DNA from: Fuscibacter oryzae
GTDB taxonomy: Bacteria > Pseudomonadota > Alphaproteobacteria > Rhodobacterales > Rhodobacteraceae
Direction: 5' to 3'
Assembly: GCF_016765795.1 (NCBI RefSeq)
Contig: NZ_JAESVP010000002.1
Coordinates: 124,001 to 188,000, forward strand
Length of the DNA stretch: 64,000 nt
Positions 41,293 to 49,781 of this stretch are shown piece by piece; position 1 is the stretch's first letter, and every line of letters begins with the position of its first letter. The notes beneath the pieces are model-generated. The model was not told the DNA's origin. It worked only from the letters and a program-made list of their open reading frames with translations, and ran no database searches. The position numbers and the translations under genes were made by a program.

Positions 41293-42849
41293 ATGGATAA
41301 CCTCCTGTCGATCATCACCTTTCTGCCGGCGGTGGCAGCGCTTGTGATGGCGCTGTTCCTGCGGGGCGATGACACCGCGGCGCAGAAGAATGCGAAGTCG
41401 CTGGCGCTGTTTGCCACGACCGCGACCTTTCTTGTCTCGCTGCTGCTGCTGGCAGGGTTCGATCCGTCGAACACCAAGATGCAGTTCGTCGAAGATTATA
41501 AGTGGATTGCGGGCCTGAACTACCGCATGGGCGTGGACGGCATCTCGATCCTGTTCATCCTGCTGACCACCTTCCTGATGCCGATCACCATCCTGTCGGC
41601 CTGGGGCGTGAACACCCGCACCAAAGACTATATGATCGCCTTCCTGATGCTGGAAACCTTGATGCTGGGCGTGTTCTGCGCGCTGGATCTGGTGCTGTTC
41701 TACTTCTTCTTCGAGGCCGGTCTGATCCCGATGTTCCTGATCATCGGCATCTGGGGTGGGCAGAACCGGATCTACGCCGCGTTCAAGTTCTTCCTTTACA
41801 CCTTCCTCGGGTCCGTCCTGATGCTGGTTGCGATGATCGCCATGTATTCCATGGCGGGCACCACCTGCATCGCCGCCTGTGGTGAGGGGGCGACCCAACT
41901 GATCGGGTTCCCGTTCCCGTCGGAAACCTTCAGCATCCTGGGCATTTCCATCGTCGGCGGGGTGCAGACGCTGCTGTTCCTCGCGTTCTTCGCCAGCTTT
42001 GCGGTGAAAATGCCGATGTGGCCGGTGCATACCTGGTTGCCCGATGCCCACGTTCAGGCGCCGACGGCCGGTTCGGTCATTCTGGCGGCGGTTCTGTTGA
42101 AGATGGGGGGCTATGGCTTCCTGCGCTTCAGCCTGCCGATGTTCCCGGTGGGGTCTGCCCATCTGGCCGATTTCGTGTTCTGGCTGTCGGCGATTGCCAT
42201 CGTCTACACCTCGCTGGTGGCGCTGGCGCAAGAGGATATGAAAAAGCTGATTGCCTATTCCTCGGTGGCCCACATGGGCTATGTCACGATGGGGATTTTC
42301 ACCGTGAATTCCCAAGGGGTTGATGGCGCGATTTTCCAGATGATCAGCCACGGCTTCATCTCTGGCGCGCTGTTCCTTTGCGTGGGCGTGATCTATGACC
42401 GGATGCACACCCGCGACATCGACGCCTATGGTGGTCTTGTGAACCGGATGCCCGCCTATGCGCTGGTGTTCCTGTTCTTTACCATGGCCAACGTGGGTCT
42501 GCCGGGCACCTCCGGGTTCATCGGCGAATTCCTGGTGCTGATGGGGATTTTCCAGGTCAACACCTGGGTTGCCGCCGTGGCCACATCGGGTGTGATCCTG
42601 TCAGCGGCTTATGCGCTGTATCTTTACCGCCGCGTCGCCTTTGGCGCGCTGATCAAAGAGGCGCTGAAGACCATTCAGGACATGAGCCGCCGCGAACGGG
42701 CGCTGTTTGCGCCGCTGGTGGTGATGACGATCCTGCTGGGCGTCTATCCCGCCGCTGTTACCGACATCATCGGCCCCTCGGTCAAGGCGCTGATTTCCGA
42801 CTATCACGCAGCCGTTCCGGTCACGGAACTGGCCGCGGCGCATGAATAA
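41293..42849 (+). CDS. nuoM: NADH-quinone oxidoreductase subunit M
   Basis: 518 residues, antiporter-like proton pump with about 14 helices. Conserved segments include [20 protein letters not shown] and [20 protein letters not shown], and [13 protein letters not shown] in the pump core. Confidence 0.98.
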   Translation: MDNLLSIITFLPAVAALVMALFLRGDDTAAQKNAKSLALFATTATFLVSLLLLAGFDPSNTKMQFVEDYKWIAGLNYRMGVDGISILFILLTTFLMPITILSAWGVNTRTKDYMIAFLMLETLMLGVFCALDLVLFYFFFEAGLIPMFLIIGIWGGQNRIYAAFKFFLYTFLGSVLMLVAMIAMYSMAGTTCIAACGEGATQLIGFPFPSETFSILGISIVGGVQTLLFLAFFASFAVKMPMWPVHTWLPDAHVQAPTAGSVILAAVLLKMGGYGFLRFSLPMFPVGSAHLADFVFWLSAIAIVYTSLVALAQEDMKKLIAYSSVAHMGYVTMGIFTVNSQGVDGAIFQMISHGFISGALFLCVGVIYDRMHTRDIDAYGGLVNRMPAYALVFLFFTMANVGLPGTSGFIGEFLVLMGIFQVNTWVAAVATSGVILSAAYALYLYRRVAFGALIKEALKTIQDMSRRERALFAPLVVMTILLGVYPAAVTDIIGPSVKALISDYHAAVPVTELAAAHE

Positions 42850-42861
42850 AGGACGCACTCG

Positions 42862-44298
42862 ATGACTGGTGTTGATCTTCCCATCCTTCTGCCCGAGATC
42901 GTCCTGGCGCTTTACGCGATGGCCGCCTTGCTGTTCGCCGTCTACACGGGGAAAGATGCTCTGACCTCGGCGCTGACTTGGACCACGGTGGCGGTGTTCA
43001 TCGCCATGGCGGCCTTTGTCGGCCTGCGGAATAGCGAGGGCGCGATTGCCTTTGGCGGCCTGTTCATCGACGACGCCTTTGCGCGGTTCGCCAAGGTAAC
43101 GGTGCTGCTGGCGGCGGCGGGCGTTCTGGCGGTGTCGCAGGAGTATGTGGCGCGCCAAGGGCTTGCGCGGTTTGAATACCCAATTCTGGTGGTTCTGTCG
43201 GTCATCGGCATGATGATGATGGTCTCGGCCGGTGACCTGATTGCGCTTTACATGGGGTTGGAGCTGCAATCGCTGGCGCTCTATGTGCTGGCTGCGCTGC
43301 GCCGGGATTCCGTGAAATCGACCGAGGCGGGGCTGAAATACTTCGTCCTTGGTGCGTTCTCTTCGGGTCTGCTGCTTTATGGCTCGTCGTTGGTTTACGG
43401 CTTTGCCGGAACCACGATGTTCTCGGGCATCCTGTCGGTGGTGGCCACCGGCGTGCCGCTGGGAGTGCTGTTTGGTCTGGTCTTCGTTCTGGCCGGTCTG
43501 GCGTTCAAGGTCTCTGCCGCACCCTTTCACATGTGGACGCCCGATGTTTACGAAGGCGCGCCGACCCCGGTGACCGCGTTTTTCGCGACCGCCCCCAAGG
43601 TTGCCGCCATGGCGCTGATTGGCCGCGTGGTGCATGACGCCTTTGGTGGCATCACCAGTGACTGGAGCCAGGTTCTGGCCGCCCTTGCCGTGATCTCGAT
43701 GTTCCTTGGGGCCATTGCCGGGATCGGGCAAAAGGACATCAAGCGCCTGATGGCCTATTCCTCCATCGCGCATATGGGCTTTGCCCTTGTCGGCCTTGCC
43801 TCTGGCACGGTTGAAGGGGTGCAGGCCATGCTGATCTATATGGCGATCTATGCGACGATGAACCTGGGCACCTTTGCCTTCATCCTGTCGCTGGAAAAGG
43901 ACGGCCGCCCGATCACCGAGATTTCCAGCCTGAACCTGTTTGCCCGGCGTGAACCGTTGAAGGCGCTGGCGATGCTGGTGCTGCTGTTCAGCCTTGCGGG
44001 TGTGCCGCCGATGCTGGGCTTTTTCGGGAAATTCTATGTCCTGAAAGCCGCCGTTGATGCCGGGATGACCTGGCTGGCATTGGCCGGGGCCGTGGCTTCG
44101 GTGATCGGTGCCTTCTACTATCTGCGCATCGTCTACTACATGTATTTCGGGGCCGAGACCGAGGGCGCCAGCAGCCGCATGTCGCCGGTGCAATGGGGTG
44201 TGCTGATGGGCGTGGCGGTGATCATGCTGGTTGGCATCATCAACCTTTTTGGCATTGAACCCGCAGCCCTGCATGCCGCCGAGGCGCTTCTTGGCTGA
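42862..44298 (+). CDS. nuoN: NADH-quinone oxidoreductase subunit N
   Basis: 478 residues, the third antiporter-like pump. Key segments are [34 protein letters not shown] and [13 protein letters not shown]. It ends the 14-subunit set; its stop overlaps the birA start region. Confidence 0.98.
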   Translation: MTGVDLPILLPEIVLALYAMAALLFAVYTGKDALTSALTWTTVAVFIAMAAFVGLRNSEGAIAFGGLFIDDAFARFAKVTVLLAAAGVLAVSQEYVARQGLARFEYPILVVLSVIGMMMMVSAGDLIALYMGLELQSLALYVLAALRRDSVKSTEAGLKYFVLGAFSSGLLLYGSSLVYGFAGTTMFSGILSVVATGVPLGVLFGLVFVLAGLAFKVSAAPFHMWTPDVYEGAPTPVTAFFATAPKVAAMALIGRVVHDAFGGITSDWSQVLAALAVISMFLGAIAGIGQKDIKRLMAYSSIAHMGFALVGLASGTVEGVQAMLIYMAIYATMNLGTFAFILSLEKDGRPITEISSLNLFARREPLKALAMLVLLFSLAGVPPMLGFFGKFYVLKAAVDAGMTWLALAGAVASVIGAFYYLRIVYYMYFGAETEGASSRMSPVQWGVLMGVAVIMLVGIINLFGIEPAALHAAEALLG

Positions 44299-45043
44299 CG
44301 CATGGCCTGTTGGCCTTGGGCGGCATGTGCTGCCCGAGGTTGATTCCACCAACGCCCATGCCCTGCGTCTGGCCCCTGATCTTCAGGGGCCTGCGTGGTT
44401 TCTGGGCCTGAGCCAGACGGCAGGACGGGGCAGGCGGGCGCGCAACTGGTCCAGCCCGCGCGGCAATTTTTACGGCACGCTGTTGCTGCACCCGACCGAA
44501 CCGGCAGAGCAGGTGGCCCTGCGCAGCTTTGCCGCCGCTTTGGCGCTGCGCGATGCCTTTGTGGCGCTGACCGGTTTGCCCGACAGTTTCCGGCTGAAAT
44601 GGCCGAATGACGTGCTGCTGAACGGGGGCAAGGTGGCGGGGATATTGCTGGAATCCTCTGGCCTTGGCAGCAAGGTGCAGCATCTGGCGATTGGCATCGG
44701 TGTGAACCTGATCACCCATCCCGATGCGGCGATGGTCGAACCCGGTGCCGTGCCGCCCGTGTCACTGCTGTCGGAAACCGGGCTGCGCATCACGCCCGAG
44801 GCGTTTCTGGATGCGCTCGCCCCCGCCTATGCCCGGTGGGAGGCGACCTTTACCACCGAAGGCTTCGCCCCCCTGCGCGACGCATGGCTGGCCCATGCCG
44901 CCCGGCTGGGCGAGGAGATTCGCGCCCGCACCGGAACGGCCACCCATCATGGTCGGTTTGAAACAATTGATTCACAAGGGAACCTCATCTTGGCCGCAGC
45001 CGGGGGCCGCATGGCCATTCCGGCGGCCGAGGTGTTTTTCTGA
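44291..45043 (+). CDS. birA: Biotin--[acetyl-CoA-carboxylase] ligase
   Basis: 250 residues from a TTG at 44291 (GAGG upstream; overlaps the nuoN stop by 8 bp). An ATG at 44273 is the alternative. Biotin/AMP site [12 protein letters not shown] and [18 protein letters not shown]; no N-terminal DNA-binding domain, so it is a ligase without repressor function. Coupling to nuoN places biotin ligation in the complex I transcript. Confidence 0.93.
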   Translation: MADAWPVGLGRHVLPEVDSTNAHALRLAPDLQGPAWFLGLSQTAGRGRRARNWSSPRGNFYGTLLLHPTEPAEQVALRSFAAALALRDAFVALTGLPDSFRLKWPNDVLLNGGKVAGILLESSGLGSKVQHLAIGIGVNLITHPDAAMVEPGAVPPVSLLSETGLRITPEAFLDALAPAYARWEATFTTEGFAPLRDAWLAHAARLGEEIRARTGTATHHGRFETIDSQGNLILAAAGGRMAIPAAEVFF

Positions 45044-45055
45044 AAAGGCATAGCC

Positions 45056-45829
45056 ATGCTTCTGGCCATCGACTGCGGCAACACCAACACCGTCTTTTCC
45101 ATCTGGAACGGCGACCGTTTTCTGACGACATGGCGTATCGCCACCGACCACAAGCGCACGGCGGATGAATATTTCGTCTGGCTGTCGTCGCTGCTGATGC
45201 TGACCAAGACCGAGGCGCATATCACCGAGGCCATCATTTCCAGCACCGTGCCGCGCGTGGTCTTCAACCTGCGTGTGCTGTGCAGCCGCTATTTCGATTG
45301 CCGCCCCCTTGTGGTCGGCAAGCCCGAATGCCATCTGCCTGTGGCGCCCCGCGTCGATCAGGGCACCACGGTCGGGCCAGACCGGTTGGTGAACACCGTG
45401 GCGGGCTTCGACCGCCACGGCGGAGATCTGATCGTGGTCGATTTCGGCACCGCAACCACGTTCGACGTGGTAGATACGGACGGAGCCTATGTCGGCGGGG
45501 TCATCGCGCCCGGCGTCAACCTGTCGCTGGAGGCATTGCACATGGCCGCCGCCGCGCTGCCGCATGTCGATGTGACGAAGCCCGCCAAGGCCATTGGCAC
45601 CAACACCGTCGCCTGCATGCAGTCGGGCGTTTACTGGGGCTATATCGGCCTCGTCGAAGGAATTGTGCGCGAGGTCCGGCGTGAACGGGACCGCCCATTG
45701 AAGGTTATCGCCACGGGCGGGCTTGCTGCCCTTTTTGCCCAAGGCACCGACCTTTTTGCTTCCATCGAGGACGACCTGACAATGCACGGTCTGGTCCTTA
45801 TCAACGAGTTCAACAAGGAAACCTTATGA
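45056..45829 (+). CDS. coaX: Type III pantothenate kinase
   Basis: 257 residues with the ASKHA-fold motifs: DCGNTNTVFS (Asp6), GPDRLVNTVAGF, and VVDFGTATTFDVVD. It phosphorylates pantothenate in coenzyme A synthesis and is feedback-resistant, unlike CoaA. It overlaps rnj by ATGA. Confidence 0.96.
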   Translation: MLLAIDCGNTNTVFSIWNGDRFLTTWRIATDHKRTADEYFVWLSSLLMLTKTEAHITEAIISSTVPRVVFNLRVLCSRYFDCRPLVVGKPECHLPVAPRVDQGTTVGPDRLVNTVAGFDRHGGDLIVVDFGTATTFDVVDTDGAYVGGVIAPGVNLSLEALHMAAAALPHVDVTKPAKAIGTNTVACMQSGVYWGYIGLVEGIVREVRRERDRPLKVIATGGLAALFAQGTDLFASIEDDLTMHGLVLINEFNKETL

Positions 45830-47502
45830 GCAACGAACGCCTGATCTATCTGCCCCTTGGCGGTGCCGGCGAAATCGGCATGAACGCCTATGTCTATGGC
45901 TATGGCGCGCCCGGCAAGGAACGGCTGATGCTGGTCGATCTGGGCGTCGCCTTCCCTGATATGGATGGCAGCCCCGGTGTCGATCTGATCGTGCCCGACA
46001 TCGACTGGCTGGTTGATAATGTCGATCGGCTGGACGGCATCATCATCACCCATGCCCACGAAGACCATATCGGCGGGCTGGCCCATCTGTGGCCGCAGTT
46101 GAAAAAGCCGGTCTATACCCGCAAATTCACCGCCGCCATCGGCCGGTTGAAGTTTGAAGAGGCGGGCCTGCCGCAAGACGCGATCCACACGGTCGAGGCG
46201 CGGCCCGCCGTGGTGCAGATCGGCCCCTTTGCCGTGCAGTTCATGCCCGTCAGCCACTCGATCCCCGAAAGCGCGATGCTGGTGATTGATACGCCCGCGG
46301 GCCGGGTGATTCACACCGCCGACTTCAAGCGCGACCCCACGCCGATTGTGGGCGAGGGCTGGGACGATGCCGCCATGGCGGCCCTTGCTGCCGAAGGCCC
46401 GGTCAAGGCGGTGATGTGCGATTCCACCAACGTCTTCTCGCCGCTGCCCGGCCGGTCGGAATCGACGCTGGCCGAACCAATTGCCGAATTGATCCGCGCC
46501 CAGCCGGGCATGGTGGTGGCGACCACCTTCGCCTCGAACGTCGCGCGGCTGAAGACACTGGCCGAGGCGGGCGTTGCCGCCGACCGCACCATCTGCCTTC
46601 TGGGCCGCGCCATGCGCCGCATGGTTACTACGGCGCAGGAAACCGGGGTTTTGACCGGCTTTCCCCGTACCGTCAGCCCGGAAGAGGCGATTGAGCTGCC
46701 GCGTCGCAACCTGATGCTGATCGTCACCGGCTCGCAGGGAGAACGGCGCGCGGCATCGGCGGCGCTGTCGCGCGGCAAATATCTGGGGATCGAGTTGAAA
46801 GAGGGCGATACCTTCCTGTTCTCTTCGAAAACCATTCCGGGGAATGAGCGCGATGTGTTGAAGATCGTGAACGCCCTGTCGGAAAAGGGCATCGAGATTG
46901 TCGATGACAACAACGGAAAATACCATGTTTCCGGCCACGCCAACCGCCCGGATCTGGAGGCGGTGCATCGCCTGTTCCTGCCGGACATGCTGATTCCGAT
47001 GCACGGCGAACACCGCCACCTGCGCGAACACACCCGCCTTGCGCATGAGGCGGGCCTTGCCTCGACCGTGGCGACCAATGGCACGATGCTGGATATTTCC
47101 GGCGATGTGCCGGTGGTGGTTGAGCGGATTCAGACCGGCCGCGTTTATGTCGATGGCACGGCACTGGTGGGGGCGATGGACGGCGTGGTGCGCGACCGGA
47201 TTCGCATGGCGCTGAACGGGATGGTGATGGTCACCGTCATTCTTGATGAGCAAGATGAGCCCTTGGGCGAGGCCTGGGTGGAACTGATGGGCCTTGCCGC
47301 CACGGGCTTGGGCGACCGCCCGCTGGCTGAAACCATGGAACAGGAACTGACCGAGTTTCTGGAAGGTGCGGGCGGCAAGGTGCTGTCCGACGATGATAAG
47401 CTGGACGAGGCGCTGAAGCGCATTGTCCGTCAGGTCGCCATGGAAGAGATTGGCAAGAAGCCAGAGGTGCGGGTGGTGATCAGCCGTCTGGCGACGGAGT
47501 AA
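45826..47502 (+). CDS. rnj: Ribonuclease J
   Basis: 558 residues, metallo-beta-lactamase/beta-CASP nuclease. Zinc motif His76-x-His78-x-Asp80-His81 (THAHEDH), then HSIPESAMLVIDT and the beta-CASP segments CDSTNVFSPLPGRSES and PMHGEHRHLREH. It matures and degrades RNA 5' to 3'. The order birA-coaX-rnj after nuoN is common in alphaproteobacteria. Confidence 0.96.
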   Translation: MSNERLIYLPLGGAGEIGMNAYVYGYGAPGKERLMLVDLGVAFPDMDGSPGVDLIVPDIDWLVDNVDRLDGIIITHAHEDHIGGLAHLWPQLKKPVYTRKFTAAIGRLKFEEAGLPQDAIHTVEARPAVVQIGPFAVQFMPVSHSIPESAMLVIDTPAGRVIHTADFKRDPTPIVGEGWDDAAMAALAAEGPVKAVMCDSTNVFSPLPGRSESTLAEPIAELIRAQPGMVVATTFASNVARLKTLAEAGVAADRTICLLGRAMRRMVTTAQETGVLTGFPRTVSPEEAIELPRRNLMLIVTGSQGERRAASAALSRGKYLGIELKEGDTFLFSSKTIPGNERDVLKIVNALSEKGIEIVDDNNGKYHVSGHANRPDLEAVHRLFLPDMLIPMHGEHRHLREHTRLAHEAGLASTVATNGTMLDISGDVPVVVERIQTGRVYVDGTALVGAMDGVVRDRIRMALNGMVMVTVILDEQDEPLGEAWVELMGLAATGLGDRPLAETMEQELTEFLEGAGGKVLSDDDKLDEALKRIVRQVAMEEIGKKPEVRVVISRLATE

Positions 47503-47521
47503 ACTGCTTGAAACCCTGCGC

Positions 47522-47550
47522 CTGCCCTGTAAATTCACTTTACAGGGCAG
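47522..47550 (+). promoter_or_regulatory. Perfect 12-bp-arm dyad, likely operator of the XRE-family gene
   Basis: Arms CTGCCCTGTAAA (47522-47533) and TTTACAGGGCAG (47539-47550) flank a 5-bp spacer, ending 9 bp before the regulator start. The inner TGTAAA-N5-TTTACA half-sites are typical of a dimeric HTH protein. No T-run follows, so an operator is favoured over a terminator for rnj, though it could serve both. Confidence 0.6.
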
Positions 47551-47559
47551 GGGGGCTGC

Positions 47560-48816
47560 ATGGCCATTCAACCAACCATCGGCACGCGGCTGCGCGAAAG
47601 GCGCGCGGCCCTTGGGTTGAAACAGGCCGATCTGGCCGACCGTGCGGGAATTTCGCCCAGCTATCTTAACCTGATCGAACACAACCGCCGCCGCCTGCCG
47701 CCCGAATTGTTGGACCGGCTGGCTGCGGCCTTGGGATTGGCGGCAGAGGCCTTGCAGAAAGGCCCCGGTGGCGCATTGGTGGATGATCTGCGCGCGGCGG
47801 CAGCGGCCACCACAGGGCCAGAGATGGACGGGATTGAGGATTTCGTCGCCCGCTATCCCGGCTGGGCCGCGCTGCTGGCGGGCCTCAATGCCCGCGTCAC
47901 CAGCCTTGGCCGCACGGTCGAGGCGCTGAATGACCGCATGACGCATGATCCTCATCTTTCGGCCAGCCTGCATGAAGTGCTGTCGGCCACCGCCTCGGTC
48001 CGGTCCACCGCCGCCATTCTGGCCGATACCGAGGATCTGGAACCCGAATGGCGTGACCGTTTCCTGCACAACCTGCATCAGGACAGCGAGCGTCTGGCCG
48101 TGGGGGCCGAGGCGCTGGTGACCTACCTTGACAGCACCGGGCAAGAGGTGGAGCTGGGCATCGCCTCGCCGCAGGAGGAGGTCGAGGCCTGGGCCGCCTT
48201 GCGCAACTGGGACATGACCGCCGGCACCGATCAGGCCGAGGCGCTGGCCAGCCCCGCCGCCCGCCATCTGGCCGCCGCCATGCTGGCACAGGCGGCAGAA
48301 GATCGCCGCGCCGTGCCCGATGACGCTTTGCGGCAGTCGCTGGCCGCGACCGGCGCGGACCCGCTGGCCCTAGCTGCCCGCGCCGCAGCCCCCGTTCTGG
48401 CCGCATTTCGCCGCCTTGCCTTGCGCCCACAGGCCGAGGCGGGGCTCGTGATCTGCGATGCCTCGGGCACGCTGACCCTGCGCAAACCCTTGGCCGGGTT
48501 CGCCCTACCACGCTTTGGTGCGGCCTGTCCCTTGTGGCCGCTGTTCGCGGCCCTTGGCCGCCCGGCCACCCCGGTTGAGGCGGTGATTGAAACCCCCGGC
48601 CCCCAACCCCGCCGCTTTCGCGCGCGGGCGTGGTGCCAACCGCGTCACCCGCAGGGCTTTCGAGGGCCGGAACTGCGAGAGGCGGCCATGCTGATCCTGC
48701 CCGAACCGCCCCACAGCTTTGGCCCCCAGCCACCCTTGCCCGTCGGTTCCACCTGCCGGATTTGCCCGCGCGATAGCTGTGCCGCCCGGCGTGAACCGTC
48801 GATCCTGTCGCTGTAG
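47560..48816 (+). CDS. XRE-family regulator with ScfR/DUF2083-like C-terminus
   Basis: 418 residues. HTH at about 9-63 (TRLRERRAALGLKQADLADRAG then SYLNLIEHNRR). A long helical middle follows, and the C-terminal part carries the cysteine motif STCRICPRDSCAARREPS typical of short-chain acyl-responsive regulators such as ScfR/RamB relatives. The HExxH peptidase motif of some relatives was not seen. A perfect dyad immediately upstream suggests autoregulation. Effector and targets unknown. Confidence 0.8.
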   Translation: MAIQPTIGTRLRERRAALGLKQADLADRAGISPSYLNLIEHNRRRLPPELLDRLAAALGLAAEALQKGPGGALVDDLRAAAAATTGPEMDGIEDFVARYPGWAALLAGLNARVTSLGRTVEALNDRMTHDPHLSASLHEVLSATASVRSTAAILADTEDLEPEWRDRFLHNLHQDSERLAVGAEALVTYLDSTGQEVELGIASPQEEVEAWAALRNWDMTAGTDQAEALASPAARHLAAAMLAQAAEDRRAVPDDALRQSLAATGADPLALAARAAAPVLAAFRRLALRPQAEAGLVICDASGTLTLRKPLAGFALPRFGAACPLWPLFAALGRPATPVEAVIETPGPQPRRFRARAWCQPRHPQGFRGPELREAAMLILPEPPHSFGPQPPLPVGSTCRICPRDSCAARREPSILSL

Positions 48817-48844
48817 GGCGCAGCGGGATTGTGCCAAGCCATGG

Positions 48845-49050
48845 CCGGGCGGATCAGGAAACGCATTGCGTTTCCCCGCCCGCGCGAGCGGATTCAGCAA
48901 CAGTCGGCTCCACGCGCAATGCAAAAGGCCAGTGCCTGCCCCGGCGGGCGAGAAGCGCCCGCCGATGGCGGGGCGGGCGCTGGCCGGGCCTTTGCGGCCC
49001 GGCGGTGCAATTTGCCGCTGGATGGCATGGCGAAGGCGATGGCCTTCGCC
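48845..49050 (+). repeat. Dispersed structured intergenic repeat, copy A
   Basis: The 337-bp gap (48817-49153) has no gene but holds a run of strong stem-loops: GGAAACGC/GCGTTTCC (48856-48874), GGCGGGCG/CGCCCGCC (48942-48962 approx.), GGCCGGGCC/GGCCCGG (48981-49001 approx.), and GGCGAAGGC/GCCTTCGCC (49029-49050). The first 42 nt match copy B (21507-21466) at 40 positions, and two later blocks match too. The middle pair of hairpins is absent from copy B. It could be a mobile repeat or a structured RNA; no promoter is proven. Confidence 0.78.
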
Positions 49051-49153
49051 AGATCACAGACGGTGATAGTTGGCCCACCCCAACCAGATCACAGTCTTTT
49101 GACAGCGCGCGCATTTCCGCCGATAGTCGGGCCACGGGGCAGGGGGAACGCGA

Positions 49154-49525
49154 ATGGCAGGGCAAGTGCTGCTCATCGAGGATGAGGCGAACATTGCCGA
49201 GGCGATCCGCTTTCTGCTGACCCGCGATGGCTGTCAGGTCGAGGTGATCGGCGATGGCCTGACAGCCTTGCAACGCCTGCGCGGCGATTTGCCCGATCTT
49301 GTCATTCTGGACCTGATGTTGCCCGGCGCCAGCGGTCTGGACATTCTTGCCAGCCTTCGGGCCGATCCGCGCGGGCAGGGTCTGCCGGTCCTGATGCTGA
49401 CCGCCAAGGGGCAAGAGCGTGACCGTGACGCTGCCGAGCGGGCGGGCGTGTCGGCCTTCATGGCCAAACCTTTCGCCAATGCCGACATGCGCGCCAAGGT
49501 GCGGCAGTTGATGGGGCAGGGCTAG
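49154..49525 (+). CDS. Receiver-only response regulator
   Basis: 123 residues, a CheY-like receiver without an output domain. Acidic pair Glu9-Asp10, phospho-acceptor Asp53 (LVILDLMLPG), switch threonine in LMLTAKG and lysine in FMAKPF. It is the first of three genes with a small membrane protein and a hybrid-type sensor kinase, so it is probably phosphorylated by that kinase. Output must be through protein contact. Confidence 0.9.
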   Translation: MAGQVLLIEDEANIAEAIRFLLTRDGCQVEVIGDGLTALQRLRGDLPDLVILDLMLPGASGLDILASLRADPRGQGLPVLMLTAKGQERDRDAAERAGVSAFMAKPFANADMRAKVRQLMGQG

Positions 49526-49529
49526 GCCG

Positions 49530-49781
49530 ATGCGCCGCCCGCGCCAACCGTTGTTTCTGGCCCGCGCCAGCTATCGCCGCCGCCGGTTGCGGGATGCGGC
49601 GCGGCTGTTGCCGGTGGTGGGGGTGTTCTTGCTGATGCTGCCGCTGCTCTGGCCGCAGGGCGGGGCGGGCAGTGCGGTGATCTTCGTCTTTGTCGTCTGG
49701 GCGCTGCTGATCGGGTTTGCCGCCGTGCTGGCCCATGGGCTTGATCAGCCGGAAACCCCCAGCGCCGCCGGGGACGACTGA
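49530..49781 (+). CDS. Small two-helix membrane protein between response regulator and kinase
   Basis: 83 residues. A basic N-terminus (MRRPRQP...YRRRRLRD) then two helices (about 25-43 and 48-68). It overlaps the kinase start by one base (TGATG). In many bacteria a small two-helix subunit accompanies symporter-type proteins, and here it may be a partner of the symporter-like kinase; inferred. Confidence 0.72.
   Translation: MRRPRQPLFLARASYRRRRLRDAARLLPVVGVFLLMLPLLWPQGGAGSAVIFVFVVWALLIGFAAVLAHGLDQPETPSAAGDD

Noticed and set aside
39010-42408. 1132-codon minus-strand frame opposite nuoL and nuoM
   Set aside because: It covers two certain complex I genes in antisense; low-complexity His/Gln/Arg-rich sequence, no domain recognised.
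45640-48267. 875-codon minus-strand frame opposite coaX, rnj and the XRE gene
   Set aside because: Antisense shadow across three certain genes; no family recognised.
48845-49050. Hairpin array considered as a CRISPR or integron attC site
   Set aside because: Stems differ from each other, spacing is irregular, and there are no cas or integrase genes.
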